From Bacteroidales bacterium (GTDB lineage: Bacteria; Bacteroidota; Bacteroidia; Bacteroidales; F082), in assembly GCA_017616675.1 (NCBI GenBank), contig JAFZXR010000036.1:1-15184 (forward strand): a DNA stretch of 15,184 nucleotides, read 5' to 3'. Positions 1-5,964 of the stretch are shown in pieces. The first letter of the stretch is position 1. The number at the start of each line of letters is the position of its first letter. A program made the translations under genes and the position numbers. The notes under the pieces were generated by a model that was not told the DNA's origin, made no database searches, and was given only the letters and a program-made list of their open reading frames with translations.

Positions 1-1173
1 GATGCGTTCGTACATCTCGAAGAGGTTGCCGTATTTCTCCTCAACCGCTTGTTTTCCAAGACGTTGTATGGCTTCTTTGAAGTCGAGATACACCGCGCGG
101 CCAGTGTTGTTGACTCCGTATCCGGCATCGCATCTCTCCTTGGCCGCGCGGGATGCTACATCTCGTGGAACCAGGTTGCCTAAAGCAGGATAACGACGTT
201 CAAGGTAGTAGTCGCGCTCTTCCTCCGGGATATCGGTGGCTTTGATCTTTCCTTCGCGGAGCAGACGGGCTTTCTCGGCGTTCTTGGGCACCCAGATACG
301 GCCGTCGTTACGCAGCGACTCGCTCATCAACGTGAGTTTCGACTGGTAGTCGCCGTGCACCGGGATACATGTAGGGTGAATCTGCGTGAAGCAAGGGTTC
401 GCCATGCAGGCGCCTTTTTTATAGCATTGCCAGATGGCAGAACCATTCGACGACATCGCGTTTGTCGAGAGGTAAAACACGCGTCCGTAGCCGCCTGAGG
501 CCACCACGACGGCATGAGCGGAATATCTCTCAAGCTCGCCAGTGACGAGGTTTCTGACGATGACGCCTCTTGCGCGGCCGTCGACGACCACGAGGTCCAT
601 CATCTCGCGGCGCGGATACATCTTCACTGTCCCCTTCTCTATCTCTTTGCTGAGGGCGCCGTAGGCGCCGAGGAGAAGCTGCTGACCGGTCTGGCCGCGC
701 GCGTAGAACGTGCGTGACACCTGTGCGCCTCCGAATGAACGGTTCGCCAACAAGCCGCTATAGTCGCGGGCAAACGGCACTCCTTGCGCGACACATTGGT
801 CGATGATGCTGTTGCTCACCTCCGCCAAGCGGTAGACGTTGGCTTCACGCGCGCGGTAATCGCCGCCCTTGATGGTGTCGACAAACAGTCGCTGCACGCT
901 GTCGCCGTCGTTAGGATAGTTCTTCGCCGCGTTGATGCCACCCTGGGCGGCGATGCTGTGAGCGCGGCGCGGGCTGTCCTGGATGCAGAACACCTTGACG
1001 TTGAACCCCAGCTCACCGAACGAGGCCGCAGCTGACGCTCCAGCCAGACCGGTGCCTATCACTATGATGTCGAGCTTGCGTTTGTTGGCAGGGTTAATCA
1101 GGTTCTGCTCCGACTTATATTTCGTCCATTTTTCGGCCAAAGGGCCTGCAGGTATCTTCGAATTCAGTTCCAT
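1..1173 (-). CDS. sdhA: Succinate dehydrogenase/fumarate reductase flavoprotein subunit, 3' end outside window
   Basis: Flavoprotein (A) subunit of a B-type quinol:fumarate reductase/succinate dehydrogenase, the cytoplasmic-side catalytic subunit that interconverts fumarate and succinate. Visible are 391 residues from the ATG at 1173; relatives are roughly 640-660 residues, so about 40% lies beyond base 1. The dinucleotide-binding motif GTGLAG is at residues 40-45. The segment around H72 ([13 protein letters not shown]) is the usual covalent FAD-histidine site. The active-site region QIHPT (about 263-267) and SESLRNDGR (284-292) match the Bacteroidota/epsilonproteobacterial branch rather than the E. 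coli type. It follows the cytochrome b gene by 35 bp on the same strand, and the iron-sulfur subunit would be expected next, outside the window. In anaerobic Bacteroidales this complex normally runs as fumarate reductase; direction cannot be proved from sequence. Confidence 0.94.
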   Translation of the reverse strand, partial: MELNSKIPAGPLAEKWTKYKSEQNLINPANKRKLDIIVIGTGLAGASAAASFGELGFNVKVFCIQDSPRRAHSIAAQGGINAAKNYPNDGDSVQRLFVDTIKGGDYRAREANVYRLAEVSNSIIDQCVAQGVPFARDYSGLLANRSFGGAQVSRTFYARGQTGQQLLLGAYGALSKEIEKGTVKMYPRREMMDLVVVDGRARGVIVRNLVTGELERYSAHAVVVASGGYGRVFYLSTNAMSSNGSAIWQCYKKGACMANPCFTQIHPTCIPVHGDYQSKLTLMSESLRNDGRIWVPKNAEKARLLREGKIKATDIPEEERDYYLERRYPALGNLVPRDVASRAAKERCDAGYGVNNTGRAVYLDFKEAIQRLGKQAVEEKYGNLFEMYERI

Positions 1174-1181
1174 TTTATATA

Positions 1182-1198
1182 TTAAAGTATTACTTTAA
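1182..1198. repeat. Small AT-rich inverted repeat in the sdhC-sdhA gap
   Basis: A perfect 7-bp inverted repeat (TTAAAGT / ACTTTAA) with a 3-base loop occupies the middle of the 35-bp spacer between the two genes. It is too weak and lacks a T-run for a terminator. It might fold at the 5' side of the sdhA start in the mRNA. Function unknown. Confidence 0.35.
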
Positions 1199-1208
1199 AT
1201 AAATATAT

Positions 1209-1862
1209 CTAAACAATTAACCAATAATTGATTACGACCGAAACAAACATTACCACGATGACTATCGCGAAGAACTTTCCGAGCCATTCGATACGGCGTT
1301 GCCACACGAGGTTGTTCCAGCCTATCGACTGCATCACGCTGGCGATTCCGTGCGACAGATGGAACCAAATCGCGACGAGCCAAAGCAGGTACATGACGCT
1401 GAAATAGTTGTTCGAGAAAATGAATTTTATCTGGTCGATGCCATCGACAGGAGCGCCACCCTTGATCTCGGCGAGCTGCATCTTCGACCAGAAGTCGTAG
1501 AGATGAAAACACAGCCCGAATAAAATGAAAGCTCCAATCGCGAGCATGTTCTTCGACGCCCACGAGACTCCATCCGGGCGCTCGTTGACAGCATAACGCT
1601 GTCTGCCTCGCGCCATATAATTCTCGAGCGACAGAATGAAAGCGTAGATGAGATGAAACACCATCAAGACAGCGAGCCCCATCGTCCCGACGAGAGCATA
1701 CCAGTTGGCGCCCAAAAACTCGCAGATCCAGCGATAGCCGTCCTCCGAGAATATCGAGACGACATTCATCGCGCCGTGGAACAGCAGAAACAGCACCAAA
1801 CCGCCGCCACTCACCGCCATTATCAGTTTTTTCGTTATCGAAGAAAGATTTTTTTTGCCCAT
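1209..1862 (-). CDS. sdhC: Succinate dehydrogenase/fumarate reductase cytochrome b subunit (B-type)
   Basis: Membrane anchor (C subunit) of 217 residues, typical length for the single-anchor, di-haem cytochrome b558 family. It passes electrons between menaquinol in the membrane and the flavoprotein/iron-sulfur subunits. Five hydrophobic segments can be seen at about 13-37, 55-79, 105-125, 153-178 and 190-216. Histidines that fit the axial haem ligands of the family are H29 (LLFHG), H70 (VFHLIYAF), H120 (CFHLYDFW) and H168 or H171 (WFHLSHG). The ATG at 1862 is chosen because it gives the standard short basic N-terminus (MGKKNL); no Shine-Dalgarno is visible, as is normal in Bacteroidota. It is the first gene of the operon with sdhA, in the C-A-(B) order usual for this group. 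Fumarate reductase is the more likely physiological direction in a fermenter. Confidence 0.94.
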   Translation of the reverse strand: MGKKNLSSITKKLIMAVSGGGLVLFLLFHGAMNVVSIFSEDGYRWICEFLGANWYALVGTMGLAVLMVFHLIYAFILSLENYMARGRQRYAVNERPDGVSWASKNMLAIGAFILFGLCFHLYDFWSKMQLAEIKGGAPVDGIDQIKFIFSNNYFSVMYLLWLVAIWFHLSHGIASVMQSIGWNNLVWQRRIEWLGKFFAIVIVVMFVSVVINYWLIV

Positions 1863-1885
1863 TTAGAAATGATTAATTCAATCTA

Positions 1886-1893
1886 CAAAAATA
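1886..1893 (-). promoter_or_regulatory. Candidate -7 box for the sdhCA operon
   Basis: On the minus strand this reads TATTTTTG, which fits the Bacteroidota -7 consensus TAnnTTTG and lies 24-31 bases upstream of the sdhC ATG. No clear -33 TTTG was found at the expected distance, and the region is very AT-rich, so a chance match is possible. Confidence 0.35.
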
Positions 1894-1942
1894 CAAAAAT
1901 TTTGTCATCTAACATATGATGTTTTTTATTAATTTTGTATCG

Positions 1943-2068
1943 TCTTTTTCTCGTGGGGTTAACACCCCACTCCAAGCTCTGTCGCCCTTCCAGGGCTCGA
2001 GTCCCCAGGTCTAAAGTCCTGTAAGGACGCCAGACCCCAGCCGTGGATGCAATCCACGGAGAAAAAGA
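1943..2068. repeat. Compact hairpin array (REP-like element) upstream of a RAYT-like transposase
   Basis: A 126-bp GC-richer island inside AT-rich intergenic DNA (the 1863-2109 gap). It is bounded by a perfect 10-bp inverted repeat, TCTTTTTCTC at 1943-1952 and GAGAAAAAGA at 2059-2068. Inside are four small hairpins in a row: 1953-1970 (7-bp stem, GTGGGGT/ACCCCAC), 1984-1996 (5-bp stem, GCCCT/AGGGC), 2016-2028 (5-bp stem GTCCT/AGGAC, enclosed by a second stem GGTCT 2008-2012 / AGACC 2032-2036), and 2041-2059 (8-bp stem CCGTGGAT/ATCCACGG, loop GCA). No coding frame is evident. Such arrays occur next to Y1 (RAYT/IS200-like) transposases in other genomes, so this is best read as a REP/BIME-type repeat whose copies may be dispersed in the genome. 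Confidence 0.6.
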
Positions 2069-2109
2069 TGTAGATAAATCAAATTATTAACGAATTAAAA
2101 ACCAGAATT

Positions 2110-2562
2110 ATGGGAAGTTCATTTTCACAAGTTTACGTGCACATTGTATTTCACGTAAAAAACGACAAAATTAAAATGAGAGATGTTGATTTACCACGAA
2201 TATTCCAATATGTTGGCGGAATAATCAACAATACGGAAGCCATACCGATTGAGATTGGTGGAGTTGGCAATCATATCCATATATTGTCGACATTACCCAG
2301 AACAATGACAATATCAGATTTTGTTAAAATAATAAAATCAAATAGTAGTAAATGGATTAAAACAATCGACAAGCATTATGAATCATTTGCATGGCAAGAT
2401 GGATATGGTGTATTTTCAGTCAGTCAAGGAGTGTTAAATACAACAATTAAATATATTCAAAACCAAAAACAACATCATAAAAAACGAACGTTTAAAAGTG
2501 AATACAAAACAATATTAGATAAACATCATATCCAATATGACGAAAAATTTGTTTTTAATTAA
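2110..2562 (+). CDS. tnpA: IS200/IS605-like Y1 (HUH) transposase, RAYT-like
   Basis: Intact 150-residue single-strand DNA transposase of the Y1 HUH class (Transposase_17 family). The metal-binding HUH motif is NHIHI with H55 and H57, the conserved WQDGYGVFSVS stretch is at 95-105, and the nucleophilic tyrosine is Y115 in YIQNQ. Family members cut and rejoin ssDNA at hairpins. There is no accompanying tnpB. The length and the adjoining hairpin array at 1943-2068 fit a RAYT or minimal IS200-type element. The gene is strikingly AT-rich (many AAA, ATA, AAT and TTA codons) compared with the GC-balanced neighbours, which suggests horizontal acquisition. Its stop codon overlaps the A-run that forms the U-tract of the opposing btuG terminator. 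Whether it still moves is unknown; no catalytic residue is missing. Confidence 0.9.
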   Translation: MGSSFSQVYVHIVFHVKNDKIKMRDVDLPRIFQYVGGIINNTEAIPIEIGGVGNHIHILSTLPRTMTISDFVKIIKSNSSKWIKTIDKHYESFAWQDGYGVFSVSQGVLNTTIKYIQNQKQHHKKRTFKSEYKTILDKHHIQYDEKFVFN

Positions 2563-2598
2563 AAAAAGAAGAACCACCCCTTGTGAGGGCGGTTCTTC
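2561..2598 (-). terminator. Intrinsic terminator of the btuB-btuG operon
   Basis: A stem of about 12 bp (GAAGAACCACCC paired with GGGCGGTTCTTC, one A-C mismatch) spans 2568-2598 with a 7-base loop. On the minus strand it is followed by seven T (complement of A2561-2567). It starts 19 bases after the btuG stop codon. On the plus strand no T-run follows, so it works for the minus-strand operon. An alternative role as a right-end hairpin of the transposase gene is less likely. Confidence 0.82.
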
Positions 2599-2616
2599 GA
2601 GCAAATTAGGATTATA

Positions 2617-3681
2617 TTAATTGAAAAGCATATAGCTCGGAAACATTCCAAGGCCGTAGGTCCCGACGAGAGTTCCGTCTGATTTGTAATGCCATAAGTT
2701 GCCATTGGACGTCGTCTTGGCCTCTGTCACAAACACATCGCCGTTCTGCGGATGAATCTTGACATTATAGAACTGCCTTCCTTCCGACGCAATAAACGGT
2801 GTAGTAGAAATCTGTTCGTCGTTGATATTCAGCTTATAAACGCTCATGCTGTTGTATGGCCCATTCAAAAAATAGATGTTCTCCCCCGCTCCGTCAATCG
2901 ACATGCCATCAGGAGAATCGACTTCAGGTTGAAAGTCGAAACGCTTGATAATGCTACGCGTTGCCGGATCGATACAAATCAACGAAGGGTCTGCCGAAGG
3001 GAAACCGCCGCTGCAGAGAACCCAGATATGATTGTTTTTATCGACCACCATGTCGTTAGGCCAATGACCGACTTCAATCTCCGTAACATATTGATTATTA
3101 ACACAATCAACGACTTGCACGGTATGATCCGAAGCGCCGACATAGTATTTCGCATAATTAGACACAAACACCTCGTCACCTACCCTCACCATGACCTCGG
3201 TAGCATTGCCGGTCTCGATAAAACCACTTGTTAAAGTATTGAGATTCAACACATAAAGACCTGTCGATTCAATATCTGAGACATAAGCTATCGAATCGTT
3301 GATAGGCAGCATATATCTCGGAGAGCTGAAACCAGTGATTTTGGCTTTATACTGAATGGTGTTGGCATCGACTTTATAAATGTAATTACTATTGTTAACC
3401 ACGATATACAAATCGTTGCCGATCTTCGTAAGTGATTGTCCCACATCGCCTATCGGAATGTCATTCACCCTGAAAAATATGTTGTTTTCAATCGTATTGG
3501 CTTCCATGTCGTAATACGAAAGCGACGCATTGGCATAAGTAAACGTCCCCTCATTCAAGATAAACAGTCCTTTCACAGGATTAATCGGCGGGACATACGG
3601 ATCGATGGTTTTCTTTTCTTTATTACAGCCGATAAAAGCCACCGATACGGCAAGCGTCAAAACCAAAATCACCTTTTTCAT
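2617..3681 (-). CDS. btuG: BtuG-like beta-propeller lipoprotein, probable surface cobalamin-binding protein
   Basis: A 354-residue predicted lipoprotein. It has a basic start (MKK), a hydrophobic stretch and a lipobox-like FIGC with the lipidated cysteine at C19, followed by NKEKK. The rest is a YncE/DUF5074-type beta-propeller with repeated blade strands such as LFILNEGTFTY (39-49), LYIVVNNSNYIYKVD, IAYVSDIESTGLYVLN, VFVSNY, IWVLCSGG and GDVFVTEAKTT. In Bacteroides, propellers of this family encoded beside btuB are BtuG, which sits on the BtuB receptor and binds B12 very tightly. Here it lies 54 bp downstream of a BtuB-like gene under a cobalamin riboswitch and ends at a terminator. The B12 role therefore rests on context plus family; sequence divergence from characterised BtuG cannot be judged here. 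It could otherwise be an unspecific YncE-like surface protein. Confidence 0.75.
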   Translation of the reverse strand: MKKVILVLTLAVSVAFIGCNKEKKTIDPYVPPINPVKGLFILNEGTFTYANASLSYYDMEANTIENNIFFRVNDIPIGDVGQSLTKIGNDLYIVVNNSNYIYKVDANTIQYKAKITGFSSPRYMLPINDSIAYVSDIESTGLYVLNLNTLTSGFIETGNATEVMVRVGDEVFVSNYAKYYVGASDHTVQVVDCVNNQYVTEIEVGHWPNDMVVDKNNHIWVLCSGGFPSADPSLICIDPATRSIIKRFDFQPEVDSPDGMSIDGAGENIYFLNGPYNSMSVYKLNINDEQISTTPFIASEGRQFYNVKIHPQNGDVFVTEAKTTSNGNLWHYKSDGTLVGTYGLGMFPSYMLFN

Positions 3682-3700
3682 AGATTCAAATATTTAAAAT

Positions 3701-3735
3701 TTAATAATTCAATAATAATAGTTAATAATTCAATA
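3701..3735. repeat. 14-bp direct repeat between btuB and btuG
   Basis: TTAATAATTCAATA occurs at 3701-3714 and again at 3722-3735, ending exactly at the btuB stop codon. The 54-bp spacer is almost entirely A/T, so this may be simple local duplication. No hairpin or promoter-like structure accompanies it. Confidence 0.4.
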
Positions 3736-5643
3736 CTAAAGTTTATAATTCAGACTGACTTCATAGCTTCGGCCGGGCATGGCGCGATACAAAACCGCCT
3801 GATAGTCGACATCGGTGATGTTATTCACCCTAAACTCGACCGTGAATTTCTTGATTTGCTTACCCATGGCGACATGGTGCAAGGTGTAGGGATAAAGCCT
3901 TCCCGCGAGCACCTCCTCGGTATCGAGCTGCGTCTTACGCCTGCCGGTGTATTCCATCGTGTAGTTCAGATACCAGGTCTTCCACTTCGCCTCGGCATAA
4001 GCGTTGGCGTGATGTAAAGGTATGTAAATCAATTGGAAACCATCTTCTTTGTTGGTTGTATGGCTGTAGACATAATTACCCGAGACCGAGAAATTCCAGT
4101 CGTTGACGAAATAATTCATCTTCAGATGCACCTCCGAGCCGTAGGCCACCACCGTCGCCACATTCTCGGGCGTCCAATACCTCCACGGCGACGGCACCCA
4201 TTGTATCCAGTCCTTAACCTCGGAATAATACGCGCCAAGAGTGCTTTCGAGCGAGAAATGTCCGAATTTCCTTTCATATATGAGGTTTCCGTCGACGGTA
4301 CGACCGTTTTCAGGCTTCAAATCCTTGTTTCCTCCCGGGTTCCAATAGAGGTCGTTCAGACTCGGATTTCGGTAGTTATGGCTATATCCCGCATTGATTT
4401 TCAGACCTTTAAGATAGATGCATCTGTACGAAATCGTGGCTGTCGGGAACACTCCCGCCGACTTCCAGTCGACCCAGTCGTTACGTAAAGTAAGACGTAA
4501 GTCGATGGGATTCAACAACTTACCCGTCAGAGCGGCATATAGCGACAGCACATGACGGTCGGCGCCTTGGTTGTCGGTGTTATCGTAGTTGTTAGACTCC
4601 ACCTGTTCGTAGTCCCACTGCGCCTTGGCGTTGATTTTCCATGACTTATACAGGTTCTGGTTCAAATCGACAATCTGATGCAGCACGTGGGCGTCGTTTA
4701 GCGATTCCACCTTCGTGACTTGAGTGCCGATGTTGGTGTATGTCCGCAGGAAATAATGCTGTTTTTCGTAGAAATAAGCCGATTTCACTTCAATTTTTCC
4801 TGATTCCCAATAAGTTTTATAGGAGATGAAATTTCGCGAATAGCCGTTTTCGGTGTACTCCTTAGTGCGGTCGGCATTGCCCACGTTAGGCATGATCTGC
4901 GGGCAGTTACGGTCGCTCCACTGGTTCCACGACACTATGGTTATCAATGAGTTACGAAAACGCCATTGGTATTCAGGCATGAGTCCGTAGTCGACGTACT
5001 CACCGTTTTTTTGCTTCATCACCTGATGCGAAATGTCGGCATGATTGACATACTTGAAGTCGTTGTCGCTCGAAGTACGGTATGCCTTCACACGCACCAG
5101 GTGACTTGCCCATGAATAACCGGCAGTGATATAAGAGCCGAAGGTATTGAAACTGCCGTATGTCTGTTTCAGGTCGAGGATCCAGCCCTCGCCGAAATGC
5201 TGGTTTGTCTCGATGTTGACAATCCCGCCGAGGCCGCCACTGTTGGCCGACGTGCCGCTACCCCACTTGAGCGCCACCTGTTCGGTCATAAACACCGGGA
5301 TGGTGCTGAAGTCGACCTGTCCGAGTGTCGGCGCGTTGAGTTGGAATCCGTTCCACAGCACGAGGGTTTGGCTCGCGGTGGTGCCTCTGAACGATGCCGT
5401 GGCCACCCCGCCAGGGCCGTATGTCTTGATGAATACGGGGCTGTGCTGGATGAGCAGCTGCGACATGGTGATGGTGTTGAGACGTTTCAGCAGAGCGGTG
5501 TCCATCTTGCGTTCCATGGCGGCCTCGGCTTGGTTCTGTCTGATAGCCTCGGCGTTGACCTCCACAGATTGCAAGACGATAGTGTCCTGAGCCCAAGCGG
5601 CAAAGGAAACCAAAAGAAACAGCAATACGCACAATTTCTTCAT
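3736..5643 (-). CDS. btuB: BtuB-like TonB-dependent outer-membrane cobalamin receptor
   Basis: A 635-residue TonB-dependent transporter, close in length to E. coli BtuB (about 600). The order of parts is a signal peptide (1-18, cleavage after AWA), a probable TonB box around DTIVLQSVEV (20-29, resembling DTLVVTA of BtuB), a plug domain to about 147 with the typical LVLWNGFQLN and GSGTSANSGGLGGIVNIET segments, and then a 22-strand-type barrel ending in SLNYKL. It would import corrinoids across the outer membrane using TonB energy. Unlike SusC-type receptors it lacks an N-terminal carboxypeptidase-like extension. Assignment to B12 rests on the cobalamin riboswitch immediately upstream and the BtuG-like gene 54 bp downstream. 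The ATG at 5643 gives the clean signal peptide; the riboswitch ends about 60 bases before it. No inner-membrane BtuCDF genes are in the window. Confidence 0.88.
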   Translation of the reverse strand: MKKLCVLLFLLVSFAAWAQDTIVLQSVEVNAEAIRQNQAEAAMERKMDTALLKRLNTITMSQLLIQHSPVFIKTYGPGGVATASFRGTTASQTLVLWNGFQLNAPTLGQVDFSTIPVFMTEQVALKWGSGTSANSGGLGGIVNIETNQHFGEGWILDLKQTYGSFNTFGSYITAGYSWASHLVRVKAYRTSSDNDFKYVNHADISHQVMKQKNGEYVDYGLMPEYQWRFRNSLITIVSWNQWSDRNCPQIMPNVGNADRTKEYTENGYSRNFISYKTYWESGKIEVKSAYFYEKQHYFLRTYTNIGTQVTKVESLNDAHVLHQIVDLNQNLYKSWKINAKAQWDYEQVESNNYDNTDNQGADRHVLSLYAALTGKLLNPIDLRLTLRNDWVDWKSAGVFPTATISYRCIYLKGLKINAGYSHNYRNPSLNDLYWNPGGNKDLKPENGRTVDGNLIYERKFGHFSLESTLGAYYSEVKDWIQWVPSPWRYWTPENVATVVAYGSEVHLKMNYFVNDWNFSVSGNYVYSHTTNKEDGFQLIYIPLHHANAYAEAKWKTWYLNYTMEYTGRRKTQLDTEEVLAGRLYPYTLHHVAMGKQIKKFTVEFRVNNITDVDYQAVLYRAMPGRSYEVSLNYKL

Positions 5644-5702
5644 ACCAATCTGAATTCTTCCGACCGACTCTTATCCCGAAAGTCTCACAATGTCAACGAT
5701 TT

Positions 5703-5856
5703 AGGCAGGTCTTCTGACTTACTCCTTACGCCGGCGTCTTCCCGTTTATGTGGGATAAACAGTGACATCTGCAGGCGCTGCGAGAGCTTACAGCAGCGGG
5801 AACTGTCCGGGATTCTCACCCGATTCCCTGTTGGGCCCTAAAAGGCACCTAAAATC
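5703..5856 (-). promoter_or_regulatory. Cobalamin (adenosylcobalamin-type) riboswitch controlling btuB-btuG
   Basis: Read on the minus strand the leader carries the conserved blocks of the B12 aptamer in order: AGGTGCC, AGGGAATCGGGTGAGAATCC, GGACAGTTCCCGCTGCTGTAAG, a B12-box-like GTCACTG, GGGAAGACGCC, and AGTCAGAAGACCTGCC. AGGT at the 5' end can pair with ACCT at the 3' end (P1). The core is intact. About 60 bases separate it from the btuB ATG. I see no strong hairpin followed by T-run in that stretch, so control is more likely at translation initiation than by transcription termination. Rising B12 would lower expression of the receptor and lipoprotein. Confidence 0.94.
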
Positions 5857-5860
5857 TTTG

Positions 5861-5868
5861 CAAAGATA
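5861..5868 (-). promoter_or_regulatory. -7 box of the btuB-btuG operon
   Basis: On the minus strand TATCTTTG followed by C matches the Bacteroidota -7 consensus TAnnTTTG. It lies just upstream of the riboswitch 5' edge, so transcription would start at about the first aptamer helix. No convincing -33 TTTG is seen at the usual spacing. Confidence 0.5.
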
Positions 5869-5899
5869 AGGATTTTTTTGAAATGTATATTAAATTTAC

Positions 5900-5936
5900 A
5901 AAAAAATCGTAGGGGCAAATGATTATTTGCCCCTAC
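5900..5936 (-). terminator. Terminator hairpin after the Nfn-like gene, copy 1 of a dispersed hairpin
   Basis: A perfect 12-bp inverted repeat (GTAGGGGCAAAT / ATTTGCCCCTAC) with a 4-base loop spans 5909-5936, 29 bases past the stop of the gene at 5965. On the minus strand it is followed by GA and seven T (A5900-5906), a standard intrinsic terminator. The sequence is nearly the same as the hairpin at 13224-13247, so it may be a member of a repeat family used as a terminator. Confidence 0.78.
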
Positions 5937-5964
5937 ATTGTCCACACATATTTATTAATGAAAT

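Noticed and set aside
1943..1970. Intrinsic terminator of an upstream gene
   Set aside because: The genes on either side (sdhC minus, tnpA plus) are divergent, so no transcript needs to end here, and no T-run follows the stem.
1943..2068. CRISPR array or tRNA-like structure
   Set aside because: The hairpins differ in sequence and are not regularly spaced repeats with spacers, and no cloverleaf with anticodon and T-loop can be drawn.
3436..4017. Open frame of 193 codons on the plus strand
   Set aside because: It spans the btuG start, the btuB-btuG spacer and the btuB end in antisense, with no recognisable domain.
5197..5841. Open frame of 214 codons on the plus strand
   Set aside because: It runs antisense through the btuB 5' region and across the cobalamin riboswitch. 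The real features there are on the minus strand.
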